This document shows, piece by piece, positions 16,645 through 25,976 of a DNA stretch of 64,000 bases. The stretch is from DATJFQ01 sp035492775 (GTDB taxonomy: Bacteria > Acidobacteriota > Vicinamibacteria > Vicinamibacterales > 2-12-FULL-66-21). The position numbers and the translations under genes were made by a program. The stretch spans positions 73,214 to 137,213 of the forward strand of contig DATJIW010000110.1 in NCBI GenBank assembly GCA_035492775.1. Reading direction: 5' to 3'. Numbering within the stretch: the first letter of the stretch is position 1; the number at the start of each line of letters is the position of its first letter. Below the pieces are notes generated by a model. That model had not been told where the DNA came from and made no database searches. It saw only the letters and a program-made list of their open reading frames with translations.

Positions 16645-17445
16645 ATGGTGCGTCGATTCCTGGCGGCGGCGGTGGCGGTATGGCTCCTCGCGGTGGCGTC
16701 GGCGTACGCGCAGAGCGGAACGCTGATCGTCGTGGGCGGCGGAGATACCGGCCCCGAGATCGTGTCGAAGGCGCTCGCCATTGCGGGCGGCGCGAATGCC
16801 ATCGTCGCAGTCCTGCCGCAGGCGTCGGCGGAACCGGACGCAGGGGATGAATCGGTGAAGATGTGGAAGGACGCGGGTGCGAACGAGGCCCTGAAGGTGT
16901 CGTTCGACGACCGCGCCGCTGCCACCGACACGCTGAAGCGTGCCACGCTCATCTGGATGCCCGGCGGCGATCAGAACCGCTTCATGAAAGCGATTCAGGG
17001 GACAGGTCTCGACGACGCGATCCGCGATCGATACGCACATGGAGCCGCCGTCGGCGGGACGAGCGCGGGCGCGGCGATCCTGGTGCGATCGATGTTCACC
17101 GGCGACGCGGATCTGAAATCATTGACCGCGGGCGCGACGGTGATTGCGCCCGGCCTGGGCCTCTGGCCGGAGGTGCTCGTCGATCAGCACTTCCTGACCC
17201 GCCAGCGGGACAACCGTCTCCTGAGCGCCGTGCTCGATCATCCTGACCTCGTCGGCGTCGGCATCGACGAATCCACCGGCGTCATCGTCCGCGGTCATGC
17301 GTTCGACGTCATCGGCAGGAGCTCCGTCGTGGTGATGGACGCGCGTCATGCGCACGTCGACAAGGCGTCGCCCGGCCAGCGCGTTTCCGGGCGCGGCATC
17401 TCGGTCTCCGTGCTGCACGCCGGACAGCATTACGACTTGCGCTGA
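16645..17445 (+). CDS. Secreted S51-family peptidase (cyanophycinase-like)
   Basis: This 266-residue protein has a signal peptide (1-22, ending AYA) and the peptidase S51 fold. The nucleophile is Ser 140 in GGTSAGAAIL; MPGGDQNR and DQHFLTRQRDNRL are the other conserved blocks, the latter typical of cyanophycinases (CphB). Such enzymes hydrolyse cyanophycin or alpha-aspartyl and related dipeptides. No cyanophycin synthetase is visible here, so the physiological substrate is uncertain. The chosen ATG is the one preceding the signal peptide; the longer open frame upstream is antisense to PadR. It is monocistronic and followed by an orphan PadR gene on the other strand. Confidence 0.88.
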   Translation: MVRRFLAAAVAVWLLAVASAYAQSGTLIVVGGGDTGPEIVSKALAIAGGANAIVAVLPQASAEPDAGDESVKMWKDAGANEALKVSFDDRAAATDTLKRATLIWMPGGDQNRFMKAIQGTGLDDAIRDRYAHGAAVGGTSAGAAILVRSMFTGDADLKSLTAGATVIAPGLGLWPEVLVDQHFLTRQRDNRLLSAVLDHPDLVGVGIDESTGVIVRGHAFDVIGRSSVVVMDARHAHVDKASPGQRVSGRGISVSVLHAGQHYDLR

Positions 17446-17533
17446 ATTGGCGGTTTCGAATCGCAGACTGATTGAAGCGCCCGGATTTCAGATCGCCGAT
17501 TTCATCTGCATTCCGAAAGCAACAATCTGGCAA

Positions 17534-17881
17534 TCAGAAGTTTTCCAGCCTGCCCTCGAGCGTGTCCGTCATGGCGCGCAGCGTGCGGTAAGCGCGGCCG
17601 AGCGCTTTCTGACCGGCGGTATCGAGCAGGAAATGCGTTCGACGGCGGCCGCCGCGCTCCGGCGTCGGGTTTCCCACGTACGACACGACCATCCGCTTCC
17701 TTTCGAGACGATCCAGCGTCACGTAGATCGAGCTGACCGGCACGTCGCGCGTCGTCCGCTCGGCAATCTCGCGGCGGATTTCGGCGCCATAGGTGCCGTT
17801 TCCAAGTCGTAGCAGCGCAAGGAGTACGAGCAGTTCCAGCTCGCCGAGAACGGCTGCGTAGTAGTCGTCGATATGTTTCAC
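17534..17881 (-). CDS. PadR-family regulator, not linked to a permease
   Basis: This is a winged-helix PadR protein of about 115 residues from GTG 17881 (VKHIDDYYAAVLGELELLVLLALLRLG, GTYGAEIRREI, SSIYVTLDRLERKRMV, then GGRRRTHFLLDTAGQKAL). The frame is open back to 17923, but the GTG start is preferred: a leaderless-type TATACT ends 7 bases before it, and the extra residues do not resemble the family. No permease gene follows on the minus strand, unlike the PadR genes at 16243 and 26034, so its target is not obvious. It is divergent from the glutamine synthetase gene, whose promoter lies about 50 bases away. The 88-base gap from 17446 to 17533 holds nothing recognisable. Confidence 0.85.
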   Translation of the reverse strand: MKHIDDYYAAVLGELELLVLLALLRLGNGTYGAEIRREIAERTTRDVPVSSIYVTLDRLERKRMVVSYVGNPTPERGGRRRTHFLLDTAGQKALGRAYRTLRAMTDTLEGRLENF

Positions 17882-17894
17882 TTTGTTAAGTATA
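17880..17894 (-). promoter_or_regulatory. PadR leaderless promoter and possible operator
   Basis: On the minus strand TATACT (17894-17889) ends 7 bases before the GTG start. It overlaps the imperfect palindrome ACTTAACAAAGT (17891-17880), which also covers the first base pair of the start codon, as in the other PadR gene. Confidence 0.45.
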
Positions 17895-17930
17895 TATCTG
17901 AGAATTTCATAGCTCGGCTGCACTTTCCGC

Positions 17931-17960
17931 TTGAAGCGCGGCGTTTTCGCGACTCATAAT
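17931..17960 (+). promoter_or_regulatory. Sigma-70-type promoter of the glutamine synthetase gene
   Basis: TTGAAG (17931-17936), an 18-base spacer and CATAAT (17955-17960) form the best canonical promoter in the window. Transcription would start near 17967, giving a leader of about 50 bases with AAGGA before the ATG. Confidence 0.55.
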
Positions 17961-18019
17961 CGAACGCCTGAGGCCCTGACGACGCCCGCCGCCGTACGCT
18001 CCATCGAAAGGACACGCAC

Positions 18020-20203
18020 ATGGGTTCCGCAGCATCCGGGGAAGCGATTCGCAACATCAACGAGTTCGGCCTGTCGGTTCGCAATGCGCAGCCGCAGAGC
18101 CGCCGGGCGGCCGAAGAGTTCGGGTCGCTGACGTTCAACGAGGAAGTGCAGCGGGCCCGTTTGCCGAAGGACGTGTTCCGGGGACTCCGGCGGTCGATCG
18201 CGCACGGTGAGGCCGTGGACCCCGGTATCGCCGATATCCTCGCCAGCGCGCTGAAGGACTGGGCCGTCGAGCACGGCGCCACGCACTACACGCACTGGTT
18301 CCAGCCGATGACGGGCATCACCGCCGAGAAGCACGACGCCTTCCTGACCCCGACTTCCGACGGCCGGGCGGTTGCGGAGTTCAGCGGCAAGGAGCTGGTG
18401 CGCGGCGAGCCCGACGCGTCGAGCTTCCCGTCCGGCGGCATGCGCTCGACCTTCGAAGCCCGCGGCTACACCGCGTGGGACCCCACGAGTCCGCCCTGGC
18501 TGCTCGTGACGCCGCAGGGGACGACACTCGTCATCCCCACCGCGTTCGTGAGCTGGACGGGCGACGCGCTGGACAAGAAGACTCCGCTGCTCCGCTCCCA
18601 GGAGGCGCTCTCGAAGCAGGCCGTACGCATCCTGAAGCTGTTCGGGTCGAAAGCGCAGCGCGTCACGACCACCTGCGGGCCGGAGCAGGAGTACTTCCTG
18701 ATCGATCGCCATTTCTACTTCAACCGCCCCGACCTGATTAATGCGGGGCGGACGCTGTTTGGCGCGCGTCCTCCCAAAGGGCAGGAGATGGAGGACCACT
18801 ATTTCGGGTCGATCCCCGACCGCGTGCTTGCGTTCATGATGGAGGTCGAACGGGAGCTGTACAAGGTCGGCGTGCCTTTGAAGACACGTCACAACGAGGT
18901 TGCGCCGAGTCAGTACGAAGTCGCGCCGATTTTCGAGAACGCCAACATCGCCACCGACCATCAGATGATGACGATGGAGATGCTGCGCCGGGTGGCGCCG
19001 AAGTTCGGCCTCGCGTGTCTGCTGCACGAGAAGCCGTTCGCGGGCGTGAACGGCTCCGGCAAGCATCTGAACTGGTCGATGAGCGACGAGCTCGGGAACA
19101 ACCTGCTGAACCCGGGCGAAACGCCGCACGAGAATCTGCAGTTCCTCGTGTTCTGCGCCGCAATGCTGCGCGCGGTCAACAAGTATCAGGGACTGCTGCG
19201 ATTCTCGATCGCGAGCGCCGGCAACGATCACCGCCTCGGCGCGAACGAAGCGCCGCCGGCCATCATCTCGATCTTCCTGGGCGACATGCTGACCGACATC
19301 TTCCAGCAGATCGAGAAGGCTGGCAGCGCGAAGACCACGAAGAGCGGCGGGATTCTCGATATCGGGGTCAACGTGCTGCCGAAGCTGCCGCGCGACGCCG
19401 GCGACCGCAACCGCACGAGCCCCTTTGCCTTTACCGGCAACAAGTTCGAGTTCCGTGCGGTCTCATCGAACCAGAGCATCGCTCTGCCGAACGTCTGCCT
19501 CAACGTCGCTGTCACCGAGGCGCTCGATTACTGCGCCAGCGAGCTCGAGAAAGGGCTGAAGGAAGGCAAGAAGCTGCAGGCCGCCGTCAAGTCCCTGCTC
19601 ACGAAACTGGTCAAGGACAACAAGCGCATCATCTTCAACGGCAACGGCTACTCCGACGAGTGGCAGAAGGACGCCGCGAAGCGCGGGCTGCTTAATCACC
19701 GCACGTCGGTGGACGCCTATGGGGAGGCGCTGAAGCCCGACGTGGTACGCGCGTTCGAGAAGTACGGCGTCATGAACGAACGCGAGCTGCACGCCCGCTA
19801 CGAGGTCGCCGTCGAGCAGTACAACAAGACCATCAACATCGAGGCGCAGCTCATGGCGTTGATGGCCAACCGCTACATCCTGCCCGCCGCATACCGGTAT
19901 CAGGCCGAGGTGGCGCAGAGCGTGGCGGCGGTCAAGGCAGCCGGCGGAACGGCCAGGGAAACGCGGCGGACGCTGGATCAGATCACCGCGCTGACAGACG
20001 AATGCAAAGGCGCCCTGACGGCGCTCCAGGATCTTCTCGACCACGAGCACGATGGCAACGCCGAGAAACACGCGAAATGGTTCCGCGACCGGGTCATTCC
20101 GGCGATGCAGGCACTCCGCGATGCCGGCGACGGGCTCGAAGGGCTCGTCCCGAACGACCTCTGGCCACTGCCCACGTATCGCGAGATGTTGTTCGTGAAG
20201 TGA
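18020..20203 (+). CDS. glnN: Glutamine synthetase type III
   Basis: At 727 residues this matches the long GSIII class, not the 440-470 residues of GSI. It makes glutamine from glutamate, ammonia and ATP as a cytoplasmic oligomer. Diagnostic segments are the N-terminal LPKDVFRGLRRSI, THYTHWFQPMTG, EKHDAFL, FEARGYTAWDP, the metal-binding PEQEYFLID, VPLKTRHNEVAPSQYE, and FAGVNGSGKHLNWS. The GSIII-specific C-terminal helical extension is present (TRRTLDQITALTDECK). AAGGA lies before the ATG. The gene is monocistronic, with its own promoter at 17931, and converges within 4 bases with a histidine kinase gene. A neighbouring PadR gene is divergent, but a regulatory link is speculative. Confidence 0.96.
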   Translation: MGSAASGEAIRNINEFGLSVRNAQPQSRRAAEEFGSLTFNEEVQRARLPKDVFRGLRRSIAHGEAVDPGIADILASALKDWAVEHGATHYTHWFQPMTGITAEKHDAFLTPTSDGRAVAEFSGKELVRGEPDASSFPSGGMRSTFEARGYTAWDPTSPPWLLVTPQGTTLVIPTAFVSWTGDALDKKTPLLRSQEALSKQAVRILKLFGSKAQRVTTTCGPEQEYFLIDRHFYFNRPDLINAGRTLFGARPPKGQEMEDHYFGSIPDRVLAFMMEVERELYKVGVPLKTRHNEVAPSQYEVAPIFENANIATDHQMMTMEMLRRVAPKFGLACLLHEKPFAGVNGSGKHLNWSMSDELGNNLLNPGETPHENLQFLVFCAAMLRAVNKYQGLLRFSIASAGNDHRLGANEAPPAIISIFLGDMLTDIFQQIEKAGSAKTTKSGGILDIGVNVLPKLPRDAGDRNRTSPFAFTGNKFEFRAVSSNQSIALPNVCLNVAVTEALDYCASELEKGLKEGKKLQAAVKSLLTKLVKDNKRIIFNGNGYSDEWQKDAAKRGLLNHRTSVDAYGEALKPDVVRAFEKYGVMNERELHARYEVAVEQYNKTINIEAQLMALMANRYILPAAYRYQAEVAQSVAAVKAAGGTARETRRTLDQITALTDECKGALTALQDLLDHEHDGNAEKHAKWFRDRVIPAMQALRDAGDGLEGLVPNDLWPLPTYREMLFVK

Positions 20204-20207
20204 TCGA

Positions 20208-21599
20208 TTAGCGCCGGGGCAGTGTCACCGTCGCAACGGTGCCGCCGCCCGCCGGGCATTCGAGGTCGAGCGTCCCGCCATGACGCTCGACCACTCTGCG
20301 CGCCGTCGGAAGTCCGAGACCCGTTCCACGGTGCTTTGTCGTGAAGAACGGCTCGAACACCTTCTCTCGGACATCCGGCGGGATCCCCGGACCCTGATCT
20401 GCAATCGCGACAGTCACGCGGTCATCACTGCTCGCCACGGCGACACGGACGACGCCGCGCGTCCCCTGCGCCTGAGTCGCGTTCAGCAGCAGATTGAGAA
20501 AGACGGTACGCAGCTGGTCGGCGTCCGCCTGGATCAGCGGGTTCTCCCCACTCACTTCGATCGCGACGTCCTGTTGTACCGGATCGCGTCGAACGTGCCC
20601 GACCGTCTCCGCGATCAAAAGCCCGAGCGGAACCGTCGTCAACTGCAGGTCACGAGGCCGTGCGAACACCAGCAGGTCCTGGACGATCGCGTTGAGTGAG
20701 TCGAGCCGGGTGATGATGTCTCCCATCACCGCTTTATCCCGGGATGCGTCCGGCAGGCGGCCGCCGATGACCTGCAGCGCGCCGCGAATACCGGCGATCG
20801 GATTCTTCACTTCATGCGCGACGACCGCCGCCATCTCTCCGAGGCGAGCCAGCGCCGCCTGCTCCCGCAGTCGCACCTCCGACGCCTTCCGGGCGGTGAT
20901 GTCGTAGCGGATCGCCATGTACTGATAGGGCTTCCGGCGGTCGTCGAGAAACGGGACGATGGTGGTGTCGACCCAATAGTACGAGCCGTCCTTGGCCCGG
21001 TTGCGGATTTCGCCGCGCCAGATTCGTCCGTTGGCGATCGTATGCCAGAGATCTCGGATGAATTCCTTCGAGTGATGGCCGGAGTTGATCAACCGGTGAT
21101 CCTGCCCGAGCAGTTCCTGGCGGGGGTATTTGGAGATCTCCACGAATCGATCGTTCGCGTAGGTAATGCGTCCCTGGACGTCTGTCGTCGCAACGATGGC
21201 GGCCTGGTCGAGTGCGAACTTCGTGTCGGCGAGATCCTTGACCGATTGGTCGAGGGCGCGGCCGATGTGGCCGTACTTCGTGACGAGCCACGCCGTGATC
21301 CACATGCCTGCCATGGTGAGGCCGCGGTTGGCGACGGCGTACGCCACCGGTCCCCCCGGCGGAGAGATCCACGCACCCACCGCGGTCAAGACCGTCGCAA
21401 GCGTGGCGGCCCACCAGGGATACCGCGGAGCATTGATGAACAGGCCGAGGATGATGACGATTCCGTAGAGGGCCGAAGTCGCAATTCCGAAAGGCAGGTA
21501 GGCGTCGAGCAGGAAGATCGCCGCTGTCAGGCCCATGGCCACCAGGAAATATGTCCGGTCGGCGCCAACCGCGAAACGACCGCTTGACGGCACGGGCAT
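20208..21599 (-). CDS. PAS-domain sensor histidine kinase
   Basis: This kinase of about 463 residues has four N-terminal hydrophobic helices (residues about 10-110), one PAS domain with its PAC segment (ATTDVQGRITYANDRFVEIS through AIRYDITARK), a HisKA domain (MAAVVAHEVKNPIAGIRGAL, phosphoacceptor His in AHEVKNP) and HATPase_c (FLNLLLNATQA, ADQGPGIP, GTGLGLPTARRVVERHGG). The layout resembles NtrB-type kinases, which carry the same HEVKNP motif, but no response regulator gene is adjacent. The neighbouring type III glutamine synthetase makes a nitrogen role tempting, yet this is only a hypothesis. The frame is open to 21662; the Met at 21599 is preferred because the extra residues are Cys/Arg-rich. 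Confidence 0.9.
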   Translation of the reverse strand: MPVPSSGRFAVGADRTYFLVAMGLTAAIFLLDAYLPFGIATSALYGIVIILGLFINAPRYPWWAATLATVLTAVGAWISPPGGPVAYAVANRGLTMAGMWITAWLVTKYGHIGRALDQSVKDLADTKFALDQAAIVATTDVQGRITYANDRFVEISKYPRQELLGQDHRLINSGHHSKEFIRDLWHTIANGRIWRGEIRNRAKDGSYYWVDTTIVPFLDDRRKPYQYMAIRYDITARKASEVRLREQAALARLGEMAAVVAHEVKNPIAGIRGALQVIGGRLPDASRDKAVMGDIITRLDSLNAIVQDLLVFARPRDLQLTTVPLGLLIAETVGHVRRDPVQQDVAIEVSGENPLIQADADQLRTVFLNLLLNATQAQGTRGVVRVAVASSDDRVTVAIADQGPGIPPDVREKVFEPFFTTKHRGTGLGLPTARRVVERHGGTLDLECPAGGGTVATVTLPRR

Positions 21600-21679
21600 G
21601 CACACACATGATTCGCGCGAGCAACACCGCCAGTCAACCGCTGACCGCCAGCCTTCGTCCAATACGTAGGGAGGTCGCT

Positions 21680-22546
21680 GTGCCCATCCGTTCCGCTCTC
21701 GCAGTGTCAGTCCTGCTTGCCGCTTTTCTGCCCCAGGCCAACCAGCCGAGGCGCGCCGTCGATCTGGAGGCGGCCGACTGCTCCGGCCATCAATCCAGCT
21801 GGAGCGGATTGCGCACGGCGTACGGAACCCAGCGCACGTCGGTGCCCGCCGGCGGAACGCTCGACGTCCGTCCCGAGGACAACGGGGGCGTGCAGGTCGT
21901 GCACGGAAAGGGCAGCACTTACGCCATCACGGCTTGTATCGCCGCTGGCGCCAGAACGATCGAGGAGGCGCAGCGGGCCGTCGCCGCCGTTCGGATCGTC
22001 GTCGAAGGCTCCCACGTCACCACGACGGGCGGCGGCGCCGACCAGAAGGCAAGCGTCCAGCTCATTATTGAAGCGCCCGGCGACGCGCACATTCAAGCGA
22101 GGACAGCCAACGGTCCGATCGGGTTCGAGGACGTCGCGGGCACGTTTACCGCCGACGCGTCGAACGGGCCGATATCGCTGCGCAACGTGCGCGGGACAGC
22201 GACGGTCCGTGCACACAACGGTCCGATCAGCATCCAAGGCAGTGCGGGAACGATAGACGCGCAAGCGTCGAATGGACCGATCGATGTGACACTCGAAGGT
22301 ACTGAATGGAACGGCAAACTGGACGCTCGGTCGGTCAACGGACCGCTGTCTGTCACCGTTCCGGACGGATTCCGCTCAGGCGTCGAGATCTCGTCCTCGT
22401 CTCATTCGCCGTGGAGCTGCCGCCTCGCCGAATGCCGCTCGATCTCCGGAGACCGCGATTACGACAGCGGCCGCACTCTTCGGCTCGGCCGCGATCCGAT
22501 TACCGTGCGGGTCTCGACGAACAACGGACCCGTCGCCGTCCAGTAG
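21680..22546 (+). CDS. Secreted DUF4097-like beta-repeat protein
   Basis: The GTG at 21680 has a good Shine-Dalgarno sequence, TAGGGAGG (21667-21674), and is followed by a signal peptide (about 1-20). The product of about 288 residues contains at least six near-repeats built around (A/S)NGPI, spaced about 17-25 residues apart (residues about 140-230). The repeats give the short parallel strands of DUF4097/DUF4098-type adhesin-like folds. Four Cys residues may form disulphides. A related but shorter protein lies at 57442. The role is unknown, but it is probably a periplasmic or surface structural protein. The gene is divergent from the PAS kinase gene and converges with the PhzF-like gene. Confidence 0.75.
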   Translation: MPIRSALAVSVLLAAFLPQANQPRRAVDLEAADCSGHQSSWSGLRTAYGTQRTSVPAGGTLDVRPEDNGGVQVVHGKGSTYAITACIAAGARTIEEAQRAVAAVRIVVEGSHVTTTGGGADQKASVQLIIEAPGDAHIQARTANGPIGFEDVAGTFTADASNGPISLRNVRGTATVRAHNGPISIQGSAGTIDAQASNGPIDVTLEGTEWNGKLDARSVNGPLSVTVPDGFRSGVEISSSSHSPWSCRLAECRSISGDRDYDSGRTLRLGRDPITVRVSTNNGPVAVQ

Positions 22547-22565
22547 CTCCGGCGAGGCCGGGCAC

Positions 22566-23480
22566 TCACCAGGCGAGACGCCCTTCGCCGACGAGCACGC
22601 TTCTGCCGCCGACGCGGACCCGCGTGATGCGGCCGGCTTCCTGATCGATCGAGATGTGAATGCGGCTGGGACGCCCCATCAGCGCGCCCTGCAGGCTGAC
22701 GTGATGCGCGATCGCAGCGGCGGGAATCATGCCGTACGTCGCGAGGTAGCATCCGAGCGGTCCGCTTGCGCTGCCCGTCGCTGGATCTTCCGACACGCCC
22801 AGCGAGGGAGCGAGCATCCGGCTGTAGACCGTCTCGTCGCCCGCCGCGCCGCTGCGATCGGTCGTGAACGCAAACAGCGGCAGCTCCTCGAGGCCCGACG
22901 CGACGCACACGTCGCGGTATGCGCGCCGATCGATCGAGAGACGATCGACGGCGTCTCGCGACGCGATTGGCGCGAGCAGAAACGGCACTCCGCACGAAAG
23001 CACTTCCACCGGCAGGTCGGCAGCCAGTTCGCCTGGCGCAAGTCCGATCGCGCCTGCGAACGCCTGGCGATCGCCGATGCGCCCCTGAAATGCGGGCGGC
23101 TGCTGCGTCATCCAGACGAAGTCGAGCGCATCGCCCTGCCACTCCAGCGAGACGGGCGTTGGCCCGACGCCCAGGCCGAAAACGAATTGCGACGATCCCG
23201 GCGCGATCGTCCGTTCGTGCACGAGCGCATACGTCGAGCCGATCGTCGGGTGGCCGGCCATCGGCAGTTCCTCGCCCGGCGTAAAGATCCGCATTCGGAC
23301 GCCGGTGTCCGCGGTCTCTGCGGTGAAGATGAAGGTGCATTCCGAGAAGTTCATCTCTTTGGTGATGCGCTGCATCTCGTCGGTTGTGAGGCCGCCGGGC
23401 TCGGGAAACACGGCGAGCTGATTGCCCTCGAACGGCCGATCGGTGAACACGTCCAGATGAAGGTAGCGATACGTCCGCAT
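22566..23480 (-). CDS. PhzF-family isomerase
   Basis: This 304-residue protein is of the PhzF/DAP-epimerase-like fold: two similar halves with the active site between them. The catalytic Glu is Glu 47 in NFSECTF; other family marks are DVFTDRPFEGNQLAVF at the N terminus, GHPTIGSTYAL and EDPATGSASGPLGCYL. PhzF itself isomerises trans-2,3-dihydro-3-hydroxyanthranilate in phenazine synthesis, but no other phenazine gene is nearby, so this is a general family member with unknown substrate. It starts at an ATG preceded by a leaderless-type TATCGT and is divergent from the topoisomerase gene. Confidence 0.9.
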   Translation of the reverse strand: MRTYRYLHLDVFTDRPFEGNQLAVFPEPGGLTTDEMQRITKEMNFSECTFIFTAETADTGVRMRIFTPGEELPMAGHPTIGSTYALVHERTIAPGSSQFVFGLGVGPTPVSLEWQGDALDFVWMTQQPPAFQGRIGDRQAFAGAIGLAPGELAADLPVEVLSCGVPFLLAPIASRDAVDRLSIDRRAYRDVCVASGLEELPLFAFTTDRSGAAGDETVYSRMLAPSLGVSEDPATGSASGPLGCYLATYGMIPAAAIAHHVSLQGALMGRPSRIHISIDQEAGRITRVRVGGRSVLVGEGRLAW

Positions 23481-23486
23481 GGGTGC

Positions 23487-23492
23487 ACGATA
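23487..23492 (-). promoter_or_regulatory. Leaderless-type -10 element (TATCGT)
   Basis: On the minus strand TATCGT ends 6 bases before the PhzF-like ATG at 23480, with no Shine-Dalgarno sequence. Confidence 0.5.
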
Positions 23493-23550
23493 GCAGGGTG
23501 GATGCGTTCCGTGTCAGGCCAAGTTGGGTCTGGCGCGGTGGCGCGCCTGT

Positions 23551-23556
23551 TATCCT
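23551..23556 (+). promoter_or_regulatory. Leaderless-type -10 element (TATCCT)
   Basis: TATCCT ends 10 bases before the ParC-like ATG at 23567. The sequence between them, AGGCACCTCC, has no convincing Shine-Dalgarno core at the right distance. Confidence 0.4.
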
Positions 23557-23566
23557 AGGCACCTCC

Positions 23567-25951
23567 ATGGCGAAACGAAAGAAATCGGACGACACCTCTT
23601 TGTTCGACCTCGACGGCGGCAACGAGACCGCCGGCGGCGGGGAATCGGGCGGCAACGAAGCCGTGGCGCTGCACGAAGCGGCGCAGACCCGGTACCTGAA
23701 TTACGCGCTATCCGTCATTACCTCGCGCGCGCTTCCTGACGTTCGCGACGGTCTGAAGCCCGTTCAGCGCCGCATCCTCTTTACGATGTGGCAGCAGAAC
23801 CTGACCGCCGACGTCAAGCATCGCAAGTGCGCGAAGGTCGTCGGCGACGTGATGGGCAGCTATCACCCGCACGGCGATGCCGCGCTGTACGAAACGCTCG
23901 TGCGCATGGCGCAGCCGTTTTCCCTCCGCTATCCGCTCGTCGACGGCTCCGGCAACTTCGGTTCGCTGGATGGCGACAGCGCGGCGGCGATGCGATACAC
24001 CGAGTGCCGCCTTGCCCGCATCTCAGACGAGCTCCTGACGGAGATCGATCAGGCGACCGTCGCGTTCCGTCCGAATTACGACGGCACGAAGACGGAGCCG
24101 GTCGTGCTTCCCTCGCGCATCCCGAATCTGCTCATCAACGGCGCTACGGGGATTGCCGTAGGAATGGCGACCAACGTGCCGCCGCACAACCTCAACGAGG
24201 TGTGCACGGCACTCGTCAAGCTCCTCGACAACCCGGATCTGAGCAGCGTGCAGTTGTGCCGCTACGTGAAAGGTCCCGATTTTCCGACGGGCGGACAGAT
24301 CCTGAATTCTCCGGAAGAACTGAAGGAAATCTACAAGACGGGTTCCGGCGCGATCCGGCTGCGTGCGACCTGGGAGGAAGGACCGTCGACGCGTTCGTCG
24401 AAGACCCTTTACATCACGAGCGTCCCGTACACGGTGAACAAGGCAACGCTCGTCGAACGCATCGCGGAAGTCGCGCTCGGCCGCAAGTTGCCGCCGCTCC
24501 TGGACGTGAAGGATCTTTCGACCGAAGACGTCCGCATCGCGCTCGAGCTGAAGCGCGACGCAGACGAGAAGATGGTGATGGCGTATTTGTTCAAGCACAC
24601 GCCGCTTCAGACCAACTTCATCGTCAACCTCACTTGTCTCGTGCCCACGGAAGGCAATCCCGAAGTAGGACGGCCCGAACGGCTGGATCTGCACCAGCTT
24701 CTGTTCTATTTCCTGCACTTCCGGCTCGAGGTCGTGACGAAGCGGCTCGAGCACGAGCTCGACGCGCTCAAGCGGCGCATCCACCTCCTCGAAGGCTTCG
24801 AAAAGGTCTTCGACGCGCTCGACGAGATCCTGAAGATCGTCCGCAAATCGGATGGGAAGGCCGACGCCGCCCAGCAGATCATGAAGCGCTTCGCGCTCGA
24901 CGCGGAGCAGACGGACGCGATCCTCGAACTCAAGATCTACCGTCTCGCGAAGCTGGAAATCCTGATCATCCGCAAGGAGGCAGACGAAAAGCGCAAGCGT
25001 GCGCGCCAGATTGGCGGCCTCCTCCGGAACGAAACGAGCCGCTGGGCGATTGTCCGCGAGGAGCTCGAGGCCATCCAGAAGCAATACGGCGACGCGCGCC
25101 GCACCGCGATCGCCAGCGACGCCGGCGAGGCCGAGTACACCGCCGAGGACTTCATCGTCGAAGAAGACAACGTCGTGATCGTCTCCCGCGACGGGTGGGT
25201 GAAGCGACAAAAGGAAGTGAAGGACGTTGCAACCACCCGGTTGCGGGAAGGCGATCAGGTGCTCGCCGTGCTTCCAGGCAGCACGCGTGCGACGGTCGTT
25301 TTCTTCAGCAACTTCGGCGTCGCGTACAGCGCACGAATCGCCGACATCCCGGCGTCGACCGGCTACGGAGAGCCGATTCAGCGGTTTTTCAAGCTGAAGG
25401 ACGGCGAACGCATCGTCGCGGCGCAGAGCCTCGATCCGCGGGTGGCCGGCGACATCACGCCGCGAAAAGAAGGGGACGAGCCGAAAGTTCAGGCGATTGC
25501 GGTTTCGAGCGACGGCTACAGCCTGCGGTTCAGCCTCGAGTCCTTCGTCGAGCCCAGCACCCGCGCCGGACGACGGTATGCAAAGGCCGCCGAGGGCGAG
25601 GAGTTCGTCGGTGTCGCCAGGCTGACCGGTGGCGAGGTGCTGATCGCCGCCACGCGCGATGCGCGCGCGATCCTGTGCAAGGCGGCGGAGGTGAACTTCC
25701 TCGCAGGTCCGGGCCGCGGTGTCATCCTCATCAAGCTGACAGGAGAGGACGACCGCGTGCTCGGCTTCATCGCGTCGACCGGCGATCGGGACCTGCTGAC
25801 GGTCGAGACGAGTCGAGGGGCGGAACAGACGATCAGTACCGCCAAATACGAGATCACCGGACGTGGCGGCAAGGGGCGCGAGCTGCTCCAGCGCGGCCAG
25901 TTCACACGCGTCATCTGGCCCATGCTGGAGGCGCCGGCGCTCCTCGAGTAG
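23567..25951 (+). CDS. parC: Type IIA topoisomerase subunit A (ParC/GyrA-like)
   Basis: This 794-residue breakage-rejoining subunit cuts both DNA strands and, with a ParE-like partner, passes a duplex through the gap. The catalytic Tyr is 144 in AAAMRYTE; RALPDVRDGLKPVQRRIL, the GSYHPHGDAALYE helix and PNLLINGATGIAVGMATN are conserved. A coiled-coil arm occupies about 380-520 and a beta-pinwheel C-terminal domain about 530-780. The usual GyrA box is not seen in the first blade; a related GRGGKG occurs only near the end (about 766-771). With an acidic N-terminal extension of some 30 residues, the protein looks more like a topoisomerase IV-type second enzyme. The likely partner lies at 37291, not adjacent. 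A terminator follows at 25977. Confidence 0.9.
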   Translation: MAKRKKSDDTSLFDLDGGNETAGGGESGGNEAVALHEAAQTRYLNYALSVITSRALPDVRDGLKPVQRRILFTMWQQNLTADVKHRKCAKVVGDVMGSYHPHGDAALYETLVRMAQPFSLRYPLVDGSGNFGSLDGDSAAAMRYTECRLARISDELLTEIDQATVAFRPNYDGTKTEPVVLPSRIPNLLINGATGIAVGMATNVPPHNLNEVCTALVKLLDNPDLSSVQLCRYVKGPDFPTGGQILNSPEELKEIYKTGSGAIRLRATWEEGPSTRSSKTLYITSVPYTVNKATLVERIAEVALGRKLPPLLDVKDLSTEDVRIALELKRDADEKMVMAYLFKHTPLQTNFIVNLTCLVPTEGNPEVGRPERLDLHQLLFYFLHFRLEVVTKRLEHELDALKRRIHLLEGFEKVFDALDEILKIVRKSDGKADAAQQIMKRFALDAEQTDAILELKIYRLAKLEILIIRKEADEKRKRARQIGGLLRNETSRWAIVREELEAIQKQYGDARRTAIASDAGEAEYTAEDFIVEEDNVVIVSRDGWVKRQKEVKDVATTRLREGDQVLAVLPGSTRATVVFFSNFGVAYSARIADIPASTGYGEPIQRFFKLKDGERIVAAQSLDPRVAGDITPRKEGDEPKVQAIAVSSDGYSLRFSLESFVEPSTRAGRRYAKAAEGEEFVGVARLTGGEVLIAATRDARAILCKAAEVNFLAGPGRGVILIKLTGEDDRVLGFIASTGDRDLLTVETSRGAEQTISTAKYEITGRGGKGRELLQRGQFTRVIWPMLEAPALLE

Positions 25952-25976
25952 GGGCAGGTTGAGTCACGGTTCAGTG

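Noticed and set aside
17954..19231. 425-codon minus-strand open frame opposite glnN
   Set aside because: Antisense to a clearly conserved gene, with biased composition and no recognisable domain.
23788..25962. 724-codon plus-strand open frame inside the ParC-like gene
   Set aside because: A +1-type shadow with Arg/Asp-rich low-complexity product; the ParC-like frame has all conserved motifs.
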